From: Blastococcus colisei
GTDB lineage: Bacteria > Actinomycetota > Actinomycetes > Mycobacteriales > Geodermatophilaceae
Direction of reading: 5' to 3'
DNA: 64,000 nucleotides
Assembly: GCF_006717095.1 (NCBI RefSeq)
Contig: NZ_VFQE01000002.1
Span: 372,001-436,000, forward strand
Shown here: in pieces, positions 44,661 to 53,496 of the stretch
Numbering within the stretch: position 1 is the first letter of the stretch
How the letters are laid out: the number at the start of each line of letters is the position of its first letter
Position numbers and translations under genes: made by a program
The notes under the pieces: model-generated
Told to the model about the DNA's origin: nothing
Database searches by the model: none
What the model saw: the letters and a program-made list of their open reading frames with translations, nothing else

Positions 44661-46115
44661 TCAGGGCTGCCAGTCGCCCGTCGTGACGACGACGAGAGCC
44701 GGCGCCTGGACGTCGGCCGGGAGCTCGAAGAAACGCGGCGTGGGGCCCTGGAGCAGCGGGAACATCTCGACCAGCTGCAGGGCGGCCTGCCGCTGGTTCT
44801 CGTCGCCCTCGGTGAAGAACACCGTGCTGGCGGCCACGTCGTCGGCCAGGTAGGCGCCGACGGCGGGGGTCTCCCACCCGCCACCGGCGATGGTCGCCGC
44901 GACCTTGGCGGCCAGGCCGTTGATGTCGGTCGAGTTCAGCACCGTGACCGGCACGCGCACCGGCGTGGCGACGACCGGGTCGACCTCGATCGGGTCGGTG
45001 GGCAGGGCCGGCAGCGAGTCGACGTCGGGGAGGGCGGGGGCCGAGGCGCTCGGGGTCGCGGGCGTCTGCGCTGCCGTCTCCTGGGTCTCGGGAGACACGA
45101 AGGTGTAGACGCCGAGCACCGCCAGCGCCACCACGGTCATGGCCAGCAGGCCCGTGAGCACCCGGCGGGGCTTGCGGGGCTCGTCCTCCTCGAGGACGGC
45201 GACGGCCGACCCCTTGCGGCCTTCTGCCTTGCGTCGGGCGGCGTCGGCCGCCTGGCGCTCGGCCCGCATCGCCGCGCGGCCCCCGACCGGGCCGGTGCCG
45301 TGCCCGCGGACGGGCGTCGGCGCGTCGTCGAGGGAATCGACGACGTCAGCGTCCTCCGAGCGACGGCGGACCGACCGTTCGGGGATCGCGGTGGTGCCGG
45401 GCGCGCTCGCGACGGGCGCATCGTCGTAGACCTCGGGGTCCGCGGCGACCACGCTGTCACGGGAGGGCTTGGTCCAGTCGCCGTAGGCGGGCGAGGACGA
45501 GCCGGACGCCGTGGTCTGCGACGGCACCCGGGGAAGCCGGCCGGAGGACCGCAGTCCGGAGGGCCCGGTGGACCGCAGACCGGACGGGCCGGTGGAGCTG
45601 AGGGACGGCTCGGCGTCGGGCCAGCTGCGGCTGGGCCGCGCGGGCGCCGGGGCGGGCTGCACGCGAGCGGGGCGCTCGAGCAGGTCGCCGCGCAGGCCGG
45701 CGGCGGGAGCCGCGGGCACGAAGGAGTCGTCGGCCGACAGCTCGAGACGCGGCTCCGGTGCGGGGACGGCCTGGAACGGGGCGACGGATGTGAGGGGCGC
45801 CGCGGGACGGGCCGGCGTCGCGGGGCGCGCGCCGCCGCGGGACGCCGCAGCGGGGACGGGCGGCAGTGGTAGCCGCGAACGCGACATCTGGCGCGGCCCC
45901 GCGGGCGTGCGGGCATCCGCGCCCGGGACGGGGCGTGACACGGGCCGGCGGGCGCCGTCGGACCGGTCACGGCCAGGCGCCGTCGGATGATCGCTCAGCG
46001 CCGGGGCAGCGCCGCGCCACAGCCCATCGGGTACGTCCGTACGCCGACGACCGGGCGCCACAGGGGCGCGCCCCTGGTCCCGTCCGTCACTGCCTGATTC
46101 GGCGTGCCTGCCCAC
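44661..46115 (-). CDS. LytR C-terminal domain (LytR_C) membrane protein
   Basis: A 484-residue single-pass protein. The first 330 residues are cytoplasmic, Pro/Ala/Arg-rich and low in complexity, including the repeated PSGLRSTGPSGLRS. One helix (GLLAMTVVALAVLGVYTFVS) lies near residue 345. The C-terminal 90 residues outside the cell form a LytR_C domain (VTVLNSTDINGLAAKVAATI, ending with VVVTTGDW). Such proteins act in cell-wall assembly together with LytR-CpsA-Psr ligases. I chose GTG at 46115, 8 nt behind TAGATT; a TTG at 46124 lies within that box. The DUF3263 gene upstream is a common partner. Confidence 0.85.
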   Translation of the reverse strand: MGRHAESGSDGRDQGRAPVAPGRRRTDVPDGLWRGAAPALSDHPTAPGRDRSDGARRPVSRPVPGADARTPAGPRQMSRSRLPLPPVPAAASRGGARPATPARPAAPLTSVAPFQAVPAPEPRLELSADDSFVPAAPAAGLRGDLLERPARVQPAPAPARPSRSWPDAEPSLSSTGPSGLRSTGPSGLRSSGRLPRVPSQTTASGSSSPAYGDWTKPSRDSVVAADPEVYDDAPVASAPGTTAIPERSVRRRSEDADVVDSLDDAPTPVRGHGTGPVGGRAAMRAERQAADAARRKAEGRKGSAVAVLEEDEPRKPRRVLTGLLAMTVVALAVLGVYTFVSPETQETAAQTPATPSASAPALPDVDSLPALPTDPIEVDPVVATPVRVPVTVLNSTDINGLAAKVAATIAGGGWETPAVGAYLADDVAASTVFFTEGDENQRQAALQLVEMFPLLQGPTPRFFELPADVQAPALVVVTTGDWQP

Positions 46116-46123
46116 GGTGAGCA

Positions 46124-46129
46124 AATCTA
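46124..46129 (-). promoter_or_regulatory. -10 box of a probable leaderless promoter for the LytR_C gene
   Basis: TAGATT on the minus strand with 8 nt to the GTG at 46115 and no ribosome binding site. It makes the TTG at 46124 an unlikely start. Confidence 0.5.
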
Positions 46130-46142
46130 ACCGCTGTAACTC

Positions 46143-46466
46143 TCATTGCACAGGACCTTGGGACGAACGTGTTCGTTGCCGCGCGAGTCGCAGCCGGCGG
46201 AGCCGCCGGACGAGCAGCGGGTCTGCGGCCAGGGCGGCGGGTCGGTCGACCAGCGCGTTGAGCACCTGGTAGTAGCGCGTCGGTGTCACTCCGAACCGGT
46301 CGCGGATCGCCGTCTCCTTGGCCCCCGGACGACGCCACCACTGGCGCTCGAAGGTGAGCATCTCGTGCTCCTTGCGGGACAGACCCACGCCCGGGACCTG
46401 CGCAGGAACCACCCCCAGGCCCTCGGGCCGGTGCGGGGAGACCACCGGGGTCGGGTCGTCGGTCAT
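46143..46466 (-). CDS. DUF3263 protein
   Basis: A 107-residue protein whose core LSRKEHEMLTFERQWWRRPG, FGVTPTRYYQVLNALVDRP and LVRRLRRLRLARQ matches actinobacterial DUF3263 from end to end. The helical core looks like a small DNA-binding fold (a helix-turn-helix with ATRYYQVL-like segment), which is inference. It is cytoplasmic. It sits just upstream of the LytR_C gene on the same strand, as in many actinobacteria, and 27 bp separate them. ATG at 46466 is the start. Confidence 0.85.
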   Translation of the reverse strand: MTDDPTPVVSPHRPEGLGVVPAQVPGVGLSRKEHEMLTFERQWWRRPGAKETAIRDRFGVTPTRYYQVLNALVDRPAALAADPLLVRRLRRLRLARQRTRSSQGPVQ

Positions 46467-46594
46467 CGCTCGTCATCTCCTGCTTCCTCGGCCCCGCCGG
46501 CACCCGGTCGGGCCAACGCCTGCGACGGTAGCGCCGGGCTCCGACAGTTCCGGGGCGCACGGCGCCGTGCCTCGCGAACGGCACCGACTGGTCG

Positions 46595-47512
46595 TCAGAG
46601 GCGCGCGGGGATCACCTCGGCCGCCGCCCGGCGGCTGCCCGCCCGGGCGTGTCGCAGCAGGTCGACGGTGAAGACGGCCAGGGCCACCCACACGACGGCG
46701 AAACCGGCCAGGCGCGCGGCGGGCATGGGCTCGTCGTAGACGAAGACGCCGATCGCCAGCTGCATCGAGGGGGTGATGTACTGCAGCAACCCCACGGTCG
46801 ACAGCGGGATGCGGCGGGCGGCGGCCGCGAACAGCAGCAGCGGGACCGCGGTGGCCACCCCGGAGCTCACCAGGAGGAGAGCGTGCCCGGTGCCCGCGTT
46901 GGCGAACGTGCCGTCCCCCGCGGAGTGAGCCAGCCCCAGCACCGCGGCCGCCGGCACGGCGACCAGCGCGGTCTCCACGAACAGGCCGGGCGCGGCCTCG
47001 GTGCGGACCAGCTTCTTCATCAGCCCGTACAGGCCGAACGTGATCGCCAGAGCCAGCGCGATCCACGGTGGCCGCCCGTAGTCGACGGTCAGCACGATGA
47101 CGGCGACGGTGGCGATGGCCACGGCCGCCCACTGGAGCGGGCGCAGCCGTTCGCTGAAGACGACGACGCCGAGCAGCACGCTCACCAGCGGGTTGATGAA
47201 GTAGCCGAGCGAGGTCTCGACCACGTGGCCGGAGTTCACGCCGTAGACGAAGACCAGCCAGTTGGCGGCGATGAGGACGGCCGCACCCAGGAGGACCAGC
47301 GACCGGCGCCGGTCGGTCACCAGCGCCCGCACCTGCGCCCAGCGGCGGAGCACGGTCAGCAGGACCCCGACGAACAGCAGGGACCACAGCACCCGGTGGG
47401 CGACGATCTCCAGCCCTCCGGCGGGCTCCAGCAGCGGGAAGTAGAGGGGGAACAGGCCCCACAGCGAGTAGGCGGCCAGCCCGGAGACCACCCCCAGGCG
47501 ACGCTCGTCCAC
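46595..47512 (-). CDS. rarD: RarD-like EamA family transporter
   Basis: A 305-residue protein with ten hydrophobic helices in two EamA halves. The opening GVVSGLAAYSLWGLFPLYF and the segment AHRVLWSLLFVGVLL, then ANWLVFVYGVNSGHVVETSLGYF-like motif (ANWLVFVYGV, ETSLGYFINPL) are diagnostic for RarD. RarD proteins are drug/metabolite exporters; the E. coli name refers to chloramphenicol sensitivity, but the natural substrate is unknown. The GTG start is at 47512. It is a single gene. Confidence 0.88.
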   Translation of the reverse strand: MDERRLGVVSGLAAYSLWGLFPLYFPLLEPAGGLEIVAHRVLWSLLFVGVLLTVLRRWAQVRALVTDRRRSLVLLGAAVLIAANWLVFVYGVNSGHVVETSLGYFINPLVSVLLGVVVFSERLRPLQWAAVAIATVAVIVLTVDYGRPPWIALALAITFGLYGLMKKLVRTEAAPGLFVETALVAVPAAAVLGLAHSAGDGTFANAGTGHALLLVSSGVATAVPLLLFAAAARRIPLSTVGLLQYITPSMQLAIGVFVYDEPMPAARLAGFAVVWVALAVFTVDLLRHARAGSRRAAAEVIPARL

Positions 47513-47572
47513 GGGCGCACCGTACGCCGGGGCATCGCCGGGTCATGAGCCGCGCTCAGGACCCGGCAGCCG

Positions 47573-48004
47573 TCAGGGGGTCTGGATGTAGTCGACCAGC
47601 TGCCTGCGCTCCTCCTCCAGCTCGTCGAGCCGGGCCTTGACGACGTCGCCGATGGAGACGATGCCGACCAGGTCGCCGTCGGCGACGACGGGGACGTGCC
47701 GGACGCGCTTGTCGGTCATGGTCCGGGCGAGGTCGTGCACGCTCGCGGTGGGCGGACAGGTGTGCACCTGTGCGGTCATCACGCTGGACACGGGGTCGGC
47801 CAGGAGACCCGCCCCTCGGTCGTGCAGCCCGCGGGCGACGTCCCGCTCGGACACGATGCCGTCGATCCGGCGGCCGTCGGAGGACACGACGAGCGCGCCG
47901 ATGCCCTTCTCCGCCAGCCGGGCGAGCGCGGTCCGGACGCTCTCCGCCCCGTCGATGGTGGCGACCTCGGAGCCCTTGTGCCGGAGCAGCTGGCTGATCT
48001 GCAC
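47573..48004 (-). CDS. CBS-domain pair protein
   Basis: A 143-residue protein made almost only of two CBS domains, which bind adenosine nucleotides and act as sensors. The first repeat covers about residues 8-62 (ALVVSSDGRRIDGIVSERDV) and the second about 73-127 (HVPVVADGDLVGIVSIGDVV), followed by a charged helix (KARLDELEEERRQLVDYI). GTG at 48004 has a perfect AGGAGG ribosome binding site; the upstream frame is not coding. Relatives are often stress-linked in actinobacteria. Target unknown. Confidence 0.9.
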   Translation of the reverse strand: MQISQLLRHKGSEVATIDGAESVRTALARLAEKGIGALVVSSDGRRIDGIVSERDVARGLHDRGAGLLADPVSSVMTAQVHTCPPTASVHDLARTMTDKRVRHVPVVADGDLVGIVSIGDVVKARLDELEEERRQLVDYIQTP

Positions 48005-48078
48005 GGTTCCTCCTCTGGAAACGGTGCGGGGAGTGTCCACCCGGCGCCGCCCAGGAGCAATGGCACGCCGGCGCGGCC

Positions 48079-48084
48079 TACCGT
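48079..48084 (+). promoter_or_regulatory. -10 box of a probable leaderless promoter for the DUF5313 gene
   Basis: TACCGT followed by 6 nt (CGTGGC) and the ATG at 48091. Confidence 0.45.
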
Positions 48085-48090
48085 CGTGGC

Positions 48091-48489
48091 ATGGCACGGC
48101 AGCGGCCCAATCCCGCGCAGTGGGTCTGGTACGCGCTCGGCGGCGGACTCCCGCGCGAGCTCTCGCCGTGGGTGCTGGCCGACACCACCGGGCCCACCTG
48201 GATCTGGCGGCACCTGGCCCGCGCGGTGGTCCAGCTGCTCCCGCTGCTCGCCCTCTGCCTGGTCGTCGTCCCCGTGCCGCTGGCCTACCGGCTGTCCGCG
48301 GCGGCGGGCGGGCTGTTCCTCGGCCTGCTGTTCTCGATCGCGTTCATGACCGAGACCATCGAGCACCGCGTCGCCAAGGCCGGGTACCCGCCGGGCACGG
48401 CGGGCCGGCTGCGCGCCGAACGGACCGAACGGGCCCGCGTGGAGCGCCACTCCCCCTACCGCCAGGGCGGCGCGGGCAGCTTCGACTGA
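48091..48489 (+). CDS. DUF5313-like membrane protein
   Basis: A 132-residue protein with the N-terminal RPNPAQWVWYALGGGLPREL, then ending in two hydrophobic helices (about residues 47-65 and 72-87) and a basic tail. The start and the WRHLARAVVQLLPLL segment fit the DUF5313 family of actinobacterial membrane proteins with unknown function. ATG is 6 nt behind TACCGT, so the mRNA may be leaderless. It ends 3 bp from the convergent dodecin gene. Confidence 0.75.
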   Translation: MARQRPNPAQWVWYALGGGLPRELSPWVLADTTGPTWIWRHLARAVVQLLPLLALCLVVVPVPLAYRLSAAAGGLFLGLLFSIAFMTETIEHRVAKAGYPPGTAGRLRAERTERARVERHSPYRQGGAGSFD

Positions 48490-48492
48490 AGC

Positions 48493-48699
48493 TCAGTCGA
48501 CGCGGAAGCCGATCTTCACGCTGACCTGGAAGTGGGCGACCCCGCCGTCCACGACCTGGCCCCGGATCTCCTGGGCCTCGAACCACTCGATGTTGCGGAC
48601 GGTCTCCGACGCCTTGGCGATCGCGTTCCGGATCGCCTCGTCGACGCTCACCGGACTGCTGCCCACGATCTCGCTCAGCCTGTACACGTGGTCGCTCAC
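48493..48699 (-). CDS. Dodecin
   Basis: A 68-residue dodecin, a flavin-storage protein that forms hollow 12-mers. The whole family pattern is present: VYRLSEIVGSSPVSVDEAIR, then the flavin-stacking tryptophan in VRNIEWFEAQ, then FQVSVKIGFRV. It should bind riboflavin, FMN or CoA in the cytoplasm. GTG at 48699 has AGGAGGAACC in front, the same leader pattern as the CBS gene 700 bp away. Single gene. Confidence 0.93.
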   Translation of the reverse strand: MSDHVYRLSEIVGSSPVSVDEAIRNAIAKASETVRNIEWFEAQEIRGQVVDGGVAHFQVSVKIGFRVD

Positions 48700-48868
48700 G
48701 GTTCCTCCTGACGTATGCCGGACGGACCCCCGCACCCTGGCACGACGCCGGCGTGTGCGCCTACGTACGTAGTTCCGGTGGCCGTGAATACGTCGTCCGA
48801 CAGATCCCGCGCCGCTCCGTCGTCACGAGTCTTCGAGTCGTTCCCGGACGACCTCGAAGGAGCCCCCG

Positions 48869-49477
48869 ATGACCGCTCTGGCCTACGCCGAAGCCCCCGC
48901 GATCCCCGCCCCCCGGCGCGCCGACCGGGCCGACGTCCCGGTCGTGGACCGCCGGCACCTGCAGGCCCTCGCGGCCGGCGACGACGCGGCGTGGCAGACG
49001 ACGGTCCGGCGCTACGAGGGCCTGCTGCGGTCCGCGGCGCGCGTCGTCCTGCGCAGCGACTCCGACGTCGACGAGGCCGTGCAGCGCACCTGGGTGCTGC
49101 TGCTGCGCAACGCCGCGCGCATCAACGACCCGCAGTGCCTGCCGGGCTGGCTGTCCACCACCGCCCGGCGGGAGGCGCTGGCCATCCTCCGCGCGCAGCA
49201 GCGGGCCGTGCCGAGCGAGGACGTCGCGGACCGCGTCGCCCCCGACGACCGGGACATGGCGACGGCGCTGATGGAGGAGGAGCTGCGCCTGGCCCTGGAC
49301 CGGGCGGTCGAGACGCTGCCGGAGACCCAGCGCCGGATCGTGCGGGCGCTGCTCCGGGAGCCGGAGTCCTACGACGCGCTCAGCCAGGAGCTGGGTATCC
49401 CGCGGGGCAGCCTCGGGCCCCTGCGGGGCCGGGCGGTCAAGGCCCTCCGGGCGCAGCTGGAGCCGAGCCTGCGCTGA
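48869..49477 (+). CDS. ECF-type RNA polymerase sigma factor
   Basis: A 202-residue sigma-70 family factor of the ECF group. Region 2 is at about residues 30-100 (LAAGDDAAWQTTVRRYEGLL, DVDEAVQRTWVLLL) and region 4 near 140-195 (LPETQRRIVRALLREPESYD, LSQELGIPRGSLGPLRGRA). No anti-sigma gene lies next to it; the neighbour behind is a convergent 64-aa small protein. Its own promoter and regulon are not visible. ATG at 48869 has AGGAG in front. The 170-bp gap to the dodecin gene shows the palindrome CTACGTACGTAG (48763-48774) but nothing I can assign. Confidence 0.88.
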   Translation: MTALAYAEAPAIPAPRRADRADVPVVDRRHLQALAAGDDAAWQTTVRRYEGLLRSAARVVLRSDSDVDEAVQRTWVLLLRNAARINDPQCLPGWLSTTARREALAILRAQQRAVPSEDVADRVAPDDRDMATALMEEELRLALDRAVETLPETQRRIVRALLREPESYDALSQELGIPRGSLGPLRGRAVKALRAQLEPSLR

Positions 49478-49480
49478 CGG

Positions 49481-49675
49481 CTACTGCTGGCCGCCACCCC
49501 GCCGCCGCTTGGCGACCACGTGCTGGATGCCCTCGCGCAGCGCGCCCTCGAAGGTGAGGTCCGGCGTGGCGTCCACGACCTCCCGGAGCTCCCCGACGAG
49601 GTCGTCGTCGTCGAACTCGACGTTGTCCTCCCGGTCGTCACCGGGCTTGGTCAGCGAGAACTTCACGGGCGACAT
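49481..49675 (-). CDS. 64-residue small charged protein
   Basis: A 64-residue soluble protein with an acidic centre (REDNVEFDDDDLVGELREVV), an amphipathic helix and a basic C-terminus (AKRRRGGG). ATG at 49675 follows GGAAGGA at a good distance, so it is probably real. It lies 30 bp downstream of the large LuxR-type gene's stop on the same strand and converges on the ECF gene. I do not recognise a family; the charge pattern could fit a small regulatory or binding protein. Confidence 0.6.
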   Translation of the reverse strand: MSPVKFSLTKPGDDREDNVEFDDDDLVGELREVVDATPDLTFEGALREGIQHVVAKRRRGGGQQ

Positions 49676-49704
49676 CGGGGTCCTTCCGCAGGGGTGACCG
49701 GTGG

Positions 49705-52467
49705 CTACCGCGTCACTCTTGCGGCGAGTGCCGCTGCTTGTCCACGGTTGCTGACCTGGAGCTTGTGCAGGACACGGGACACGTGGACGCCGACCGTGCG
49801 CTCGCTGATGAACAGACTGCGGGCGATCTGCCGGTTGGTCGCGCCGGTGCCGAGCAGTTCCAGCACCTCGCGCTCCCGCTCGGTGAGTCCGTAGGGGCGG
49901 TCCTCGGCCGGCGTGCGTGGCGTAGGCGCCGGGGACAGCCGCGAGCGACCGAGCAGCGCGTCGATCTCACCGAGCAGGGGCGCCGCACCGAGCCGCTCGG
50001 CGATCCCGCGTGCGGACGACGCCGCGGCGGACGCACGGTCGCGCCGCTTCTCGGCCACGTGGCACTCGGCCTGGCGAAACAGGCAGTACGCCTCCTCCAG
50101 GGGCCGGTCGGCTGCACGCCAGAGATCCACCGCCGCGGCCCACTCCTCCGCCGTCGCCTCGCCCCGGGCCCTGGCGAGCTCGTTCCTGGCCGTCCGGTGG
50201 TCGGCCGCGTGCCCCATGTCCTCGTCGGTCGCCGGCGCGACACGGTCGAGCTCGGCGGCCAGCTCCGCGAGCCGCGACTCGGCAGCTGCATCGGTCCGCC
50301 CAGGGACCGGTCCGCGCCGGTCGGCCTCGTTGCGCAGCCCGATGACCAGGAGCTCGGTCCGGAAGGCCTTGTCCTGCGTGTGCGCCAGTCGCTCGAGCGC
50401 CTGCACCACGACCCGGTGGCATCCCGCACGATCGTCCTCCTGCGCGAGCAGCGCCGCGGTGACGGTGCCGATGGCCGCGATGACGGTGGGTTCGTCCACG
50501 TCGCGCAACGGGTCGGCGGCGGCCAGGCTGGCCCGCGCACCCGCGGTGTCACCCAGGGCCAGGCGCAGCTCGGCGCGTTCGAGATGCAGGTGCAGCCCCT
50601 GCCCCTGGACGACCCGTCCGTCGAGGAGCTCGGCGAGGACCTCCTCGCAGCGCCGGTACTGGCCGCGCCGGCGGAGCATGTTGGTCGCGTTGCAGGCGAG
50701 GGCGGAGCCCACGGCCAGCTCCAGTCCGTACTCCGGCAGGATGCGGAGCCCCTCCAGGGCGGCGGCGCACGCCTCCGCCGGCATCCCCGAGTACTCGTAG
50801 GCGATGACCAGGTTCGCGTAGCTGCGGCAGAGGACGGCCCGGTCGTCGACGTCGCGCGCCAGCCGCACCCCTTCCCGGAGCACGTCGAGACCCGAGGCGT
50901 CCCCCCGGAACGTCGCGGCGGCTCCGCGGGTCGTGAGCGCGTCCGCCAGGACCGCCGTCGTCCCCTTGTCCCGCGCGGCGGCGACCGACCGCTCCGCGTA
51001 CCGGACGGCGTCGTCGAACTCGGCCATGATGAAGGCCGCCCGGGCCTGGGCTCCCCACACCTGGGCGTGGCAGGCCGTCACCTCCGGGCCGAGCGCCGAG
51101 GCCGCTTCGGCGTAGGCGGCCTGGCTGCGGCTCGTCTGACCGGCCTCCCACAGGAAGCAGCCCAGCCGCTCGAGGGCGCTCGCCCGCTCGGTGGCCGGGA
51201 TGCCCCTGTCCTCCAGCGCTCTCTCGAGGAGGGCGACGGCCGCGGTGGGGTCGCCGGCCAGCCGTGCGACACCGGCCGCCTCGAGGGCCAGCTCCAGGTC
51301 GCCGTCCCCGCCCGGCCCGAACTCGAGGGTCCGCCGATAGTGGGCCCAGGACTCGGCGTAGGCGTTGAGCCGTCGCGTGGCGCGGGCCGCCCGCAGGCTC
51401 CACTCCGCGGCCTGCCCGGAGGCGCCGGCCGCCTCCCAGTGCACGCTCACGGCCGCCGCCGTCACGACGTCGTCGGCGCGGTCCTGAGCCAGGGCCCGGG
51501 CGGCCTTCCCGTGCAGGTCGCGCCGCTCGAACGGGAGGAGCTGGGCGAGCACCGCCTCGCACATCAGGCTGTGCCGGAACGCGTAGTCCGCCCCCTGGAC
51601 GACGAGCACGCCGGCGTGGACCGCCTCGCGGACGGCGGCCCCGTAGCGCTCGGGTGCCAGGTCCGATGCCCGGTACAGGTGCTCGTCGGACACCCACAGC
51701 CCGAAGACGGCGGCCGCCCGGACCAGCACGGACGCGTCGGGTCCCAGCGTGCGCACCCTCGCCAGCAGCATGTCCGTGACCCGACGCGAGCCAGGGTCCT
51801 TCACCAGCTCACCCAGGAGGTAGGGATGGCCCTGGGTCTGCTCGTACCAGGCGTCGGCGTCCACGGTCTCGTTCCCGGTCAGCGCGGCGACCAGCTGCCG
51901 GGTCTCCTCGCGGTCGAGCCGCTGCAGCTCCATGCAGGTGGCACCCGGGAGCCGGGTCAGTTCGGCGACGGCCTCCTGCACCCGCCCCACGTGCGGGTTC
52001 TCGTCGTCGCGGAGGGTGAGCACCAGGCTGAGCCCCCGGCGTCGCGCCGTGCACGCGAGGTAGACGAGGAAGTCGCACGTCGTCTCGTCGGCCCACTGCA
52101 GGTCGTCGATCACGAGCGTGGTCGCCGACGCGGACCCGGCAGGCGCCAGGGCGTCGGCCCAGCGCCGGATGGCCCGCAGCCGTTCCTCGGCCGACTGCTC
52201 CGCCACGTCCGGCGCGTCGGGCCAGCCGCCCCGCGCGTCGAAGATCATCTCGAGGGCCGCCAGCGGCAGGGGCTGACCGGCCAGCTGGAGGCAGGCGCCC
52301 TCGATGACCTCGGTGACCGCACCGGGTCGCTCAGCCGCCACGAGGGAGGACTTGCCGACGCCGGCCTCGCCGCAGATCACCACGATGTGCCCCGGCTCGG
52401 CGAACGCCGCAGCGACGGTCGCCCGATGGTCCGCCCGCCCGATGTAGGGGACCCCCACCCCGATCAC
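49705..52467 (-). CDS. Second large LuxR-type ATPase regulator (LAL family)
   Basis: A 920-residue regulator with the same plan as the one at 22909-25941. The N-terminal ATPase has GEAGVGKSSLV (Walker A, near residue 33) and TTLVIDDLQWAD (Walker B, near 125). A TPR-like helical middle follows, and residues 855-920 are a LuxR helix-turn-helix (LTEREREVLELLGTGATNRQ, ISERTVGVHVSRVL). Such factors switch on operons in response to an unknown ligand. GTG at 52467 is the start. Nothing nearby is an obvious target; a tRNA gene lies behind its start. Confidence 0.88.
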   Translation of the reverse strand: MIGVGVPYIGRADHRATVAAAFAEPGHIVVICGEAGVGKSSLVAAERPGAVTEVIEGACLQLAGQPLPLAALEMIFDARGGWPDAPDVAEQSAEERLRAIRRWADALAPAGSASATTLVIDDLQWADETTCDFLVYLACTARRRGLSLVLTLRDDENPHVGRVQEAVAELTRLPGATCMELQRLDREETRQLVAALTGNETVDADAWYEQTQGHPYLLGELVKDPGSRRVTDMLLARVRTLGPDASVLVRAAAVFGLWVSDEHLYRASDLAPERYGAAVREAVHAGVLVVQGADYAFRHSLMCEAVLAQLLPFERRDLHGKAARALAQDRADDVVTAAAVSVHWEAAGASGQAAEWSLRAARATRRLNAYAESWAHYRRTLEFGPGGDGDLELALEAAGVARLAGDPTAAVALLERALEDRGIPATERASALERLGCFLWEAGQTSRSQAAYAEAASALGPEVTACHAQVWGAQARAAFIMAEFDDAVRYAERSVAAARDKGTTAVLADALTTRGAAATFRGDASGLDVLREGVRLARDVDDRAVLCRSYANLVIAYEYSGMPAEACAAALEGLRILPEYGLELAVGSALACNATNMLRRRGQYRRCEEVLAELLDGRVVQGQGLHLHLERAELRLALGDTAGARASLAAADPLRDVDEPTVIAAIGTVTAALLAQEDDRAGCHRVVVQALERLAHTQDKAFRTELLVIGLRNEADRRGPVPGRTDAAAESRLAELAAELDRVAPATDEDMGHAADHRTARNELARARGEATAEEWAAAVDLWRAADRPLEEAYCLFRQAECHVAEKRRDRASAAASSARGIAERLGAAPLLGEIDALLGRSRLSPAPTPRTPAEDRPYGLTEREREVLELLGTGATNRQIARSLFISERTVGVHVSRVLHKLQVSNRGQAAALAARVTR

Positions 52468-52556
52468 CGGGACATCCTGCCCTCACCGACCGGCGGCGTC
52501 CAGGCTCTTCCGGACGGGCGCGGACCGCTGTTGCACAGCGTCCGGTCCGCTGCTGG

Positions 52557-52629
52557 AGCCGACGAGGGGACTTGAACCCCTAACCGCCCGATTACAAGTC
52601 GGGTGCGCTACCAATTGCGCCACGTCGGC
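52557..52629 (-). tRNA. tRNA-Thr (anticodon UGU)
   Basis: The minus strand folds as a full cloverleaf of 73 nt: acceptor GCCGACG with CGUCGGC, D arm with AAUUGGUAGC, anticodon stem CCCGA/UCGGG with loop CUUGUAA (anticodon UGU), and T arm AGGGGUUCAAGUCCCCU. The discriminator base is U. CCA is not encoded. No integrase or attachment repeat is visible beside it. Confidence 0.95.
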
Positions 52630-52639
52630 GGGACATGGG

Positions 52640-53080
52640 AACAGGTCCCGGAGACAAGGATAGGGACAACGCAGCAGACAACTTCGCGGCCCCGTCCCGG
52701 CGGCAACCACGGCCGCCGGCTCACTTCGTGGTGCACGACCGCCCCTCCATCGCGCGTTCCGTCACTTCGCGGAAAGCGCGACGAGCGCGGTGTCCGGTCG
52801 GGCCGGCCGGTTCTCGGACCCCAGCCATGTGCGGCAGCGTCCATCCACGTCATGCGCGACCGAGCAGACGAGGTCGGGTGCGTGTGGTCCCGCTCGGACT
52901 CGCTCCCGCAAGCGGAGGAGGGGGACGTACTGCGGCTCGCCGACGAGGTAGCGCTCCCGGTGACCACCAAGAGGAGGCGAAGTCGCCGGGGAATGTCGCC
53001 ATGGGATGTCGAGAACCGACGGGCGGTTCCGTCCCTGGACTGGACGCGGCCACAATGGGCCGCACTTCACCAGGGAGACC
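52640..53080. other. Gene-free segment between tRNA-Thr and the YciI gene
   Basis: About 440 bp without a credible gene. Frames in it have no ribosome binding site, no family motif and biased composition. I see no clear hairpin or repeat. It may hold the promoters of the tRNA gene and of the YciI/sigma pair. Confidence 0.5.
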
Positions 53081-53083
53081 ACC

Positions 53084-53491
53084 ATGGCCAAGTACCTGCT
53101 GCTCAAGCACTACCGGGGGGCACCGGCGGCGGTCAACGACGTGCCGATGGACCAGTGGACGCCGGACGAGGTCTCGGCCCACGTGCAGTACATGCAGGAC
53201 TTCGCCGCCCGGCTCGAGGACACCGGTGAGTTCGTCGACGGTCAGGCGCTCTCCCCGGAGGGCACGTTCGTCCGCTACGACGGCGAGGGGCGGCCGCCGG
53301 TCACCGACGGCCCGTTCGCCGAGACCAAGGACCTGATCGCCGGCTGGATGGTGATCGACGTCGAGACCTACGACCGGGCGCTCGAGCTGGCCGGCGAGCT
53401 GTCCGCGGCTCCCGGTGCGGGCGGCAAGCCCATCCACGAGTGGCTCGAGGTGCGCCCGTTCCTGGGCGCGCCGCCGACCATCACGGAGTGA
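53084..53491 (+). CDS. YciI-like DGPF domain protein (PCD)
   Basis: A 135-residue protein of the YciI fold carrying the DGPF motif (VTDGPFAETKD near residue 78) that names the protein family linked to ECF42 sigma factors. The start KYLLLKHYRG and the dimer helix are typical. The function is unknown; catalysis through the conserved histidine/aspartate has been suggested. It is directly followed, 5 bp on, by the ECF42-type sigma factor, and the two form one operon. ATG at 53084 has CAGGGAGACC in front. Confidence 0.88.
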   Translation: MAKYLLLKHYRGAPAAVNDVPMDQWTPDEVSAHVQYMQDFAARLEDTGEFVDGQALSPEGTFVRYDGEGRPPVTDGPFAETKDLIAGWMVIDVETYDRALELAGELSAAPGAGGKPIHEWLEVRPFLGAPPTITE

Positions 53492-53496
53492 CACCC

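Noticed and set aside
48763..48774. CTACGTACGTAG palindrome as operator for dodecin or the ECF gene
   Set aside because: A 12-bp palindrome alone in a divergent gap is weak evidence and no second copy was seen.
52557..52629. Genomic island integrated at tRNA-Thr
   Set aside because: No integrase, no direct repeat of the tRNA 3' end and no change in gene style next to it.
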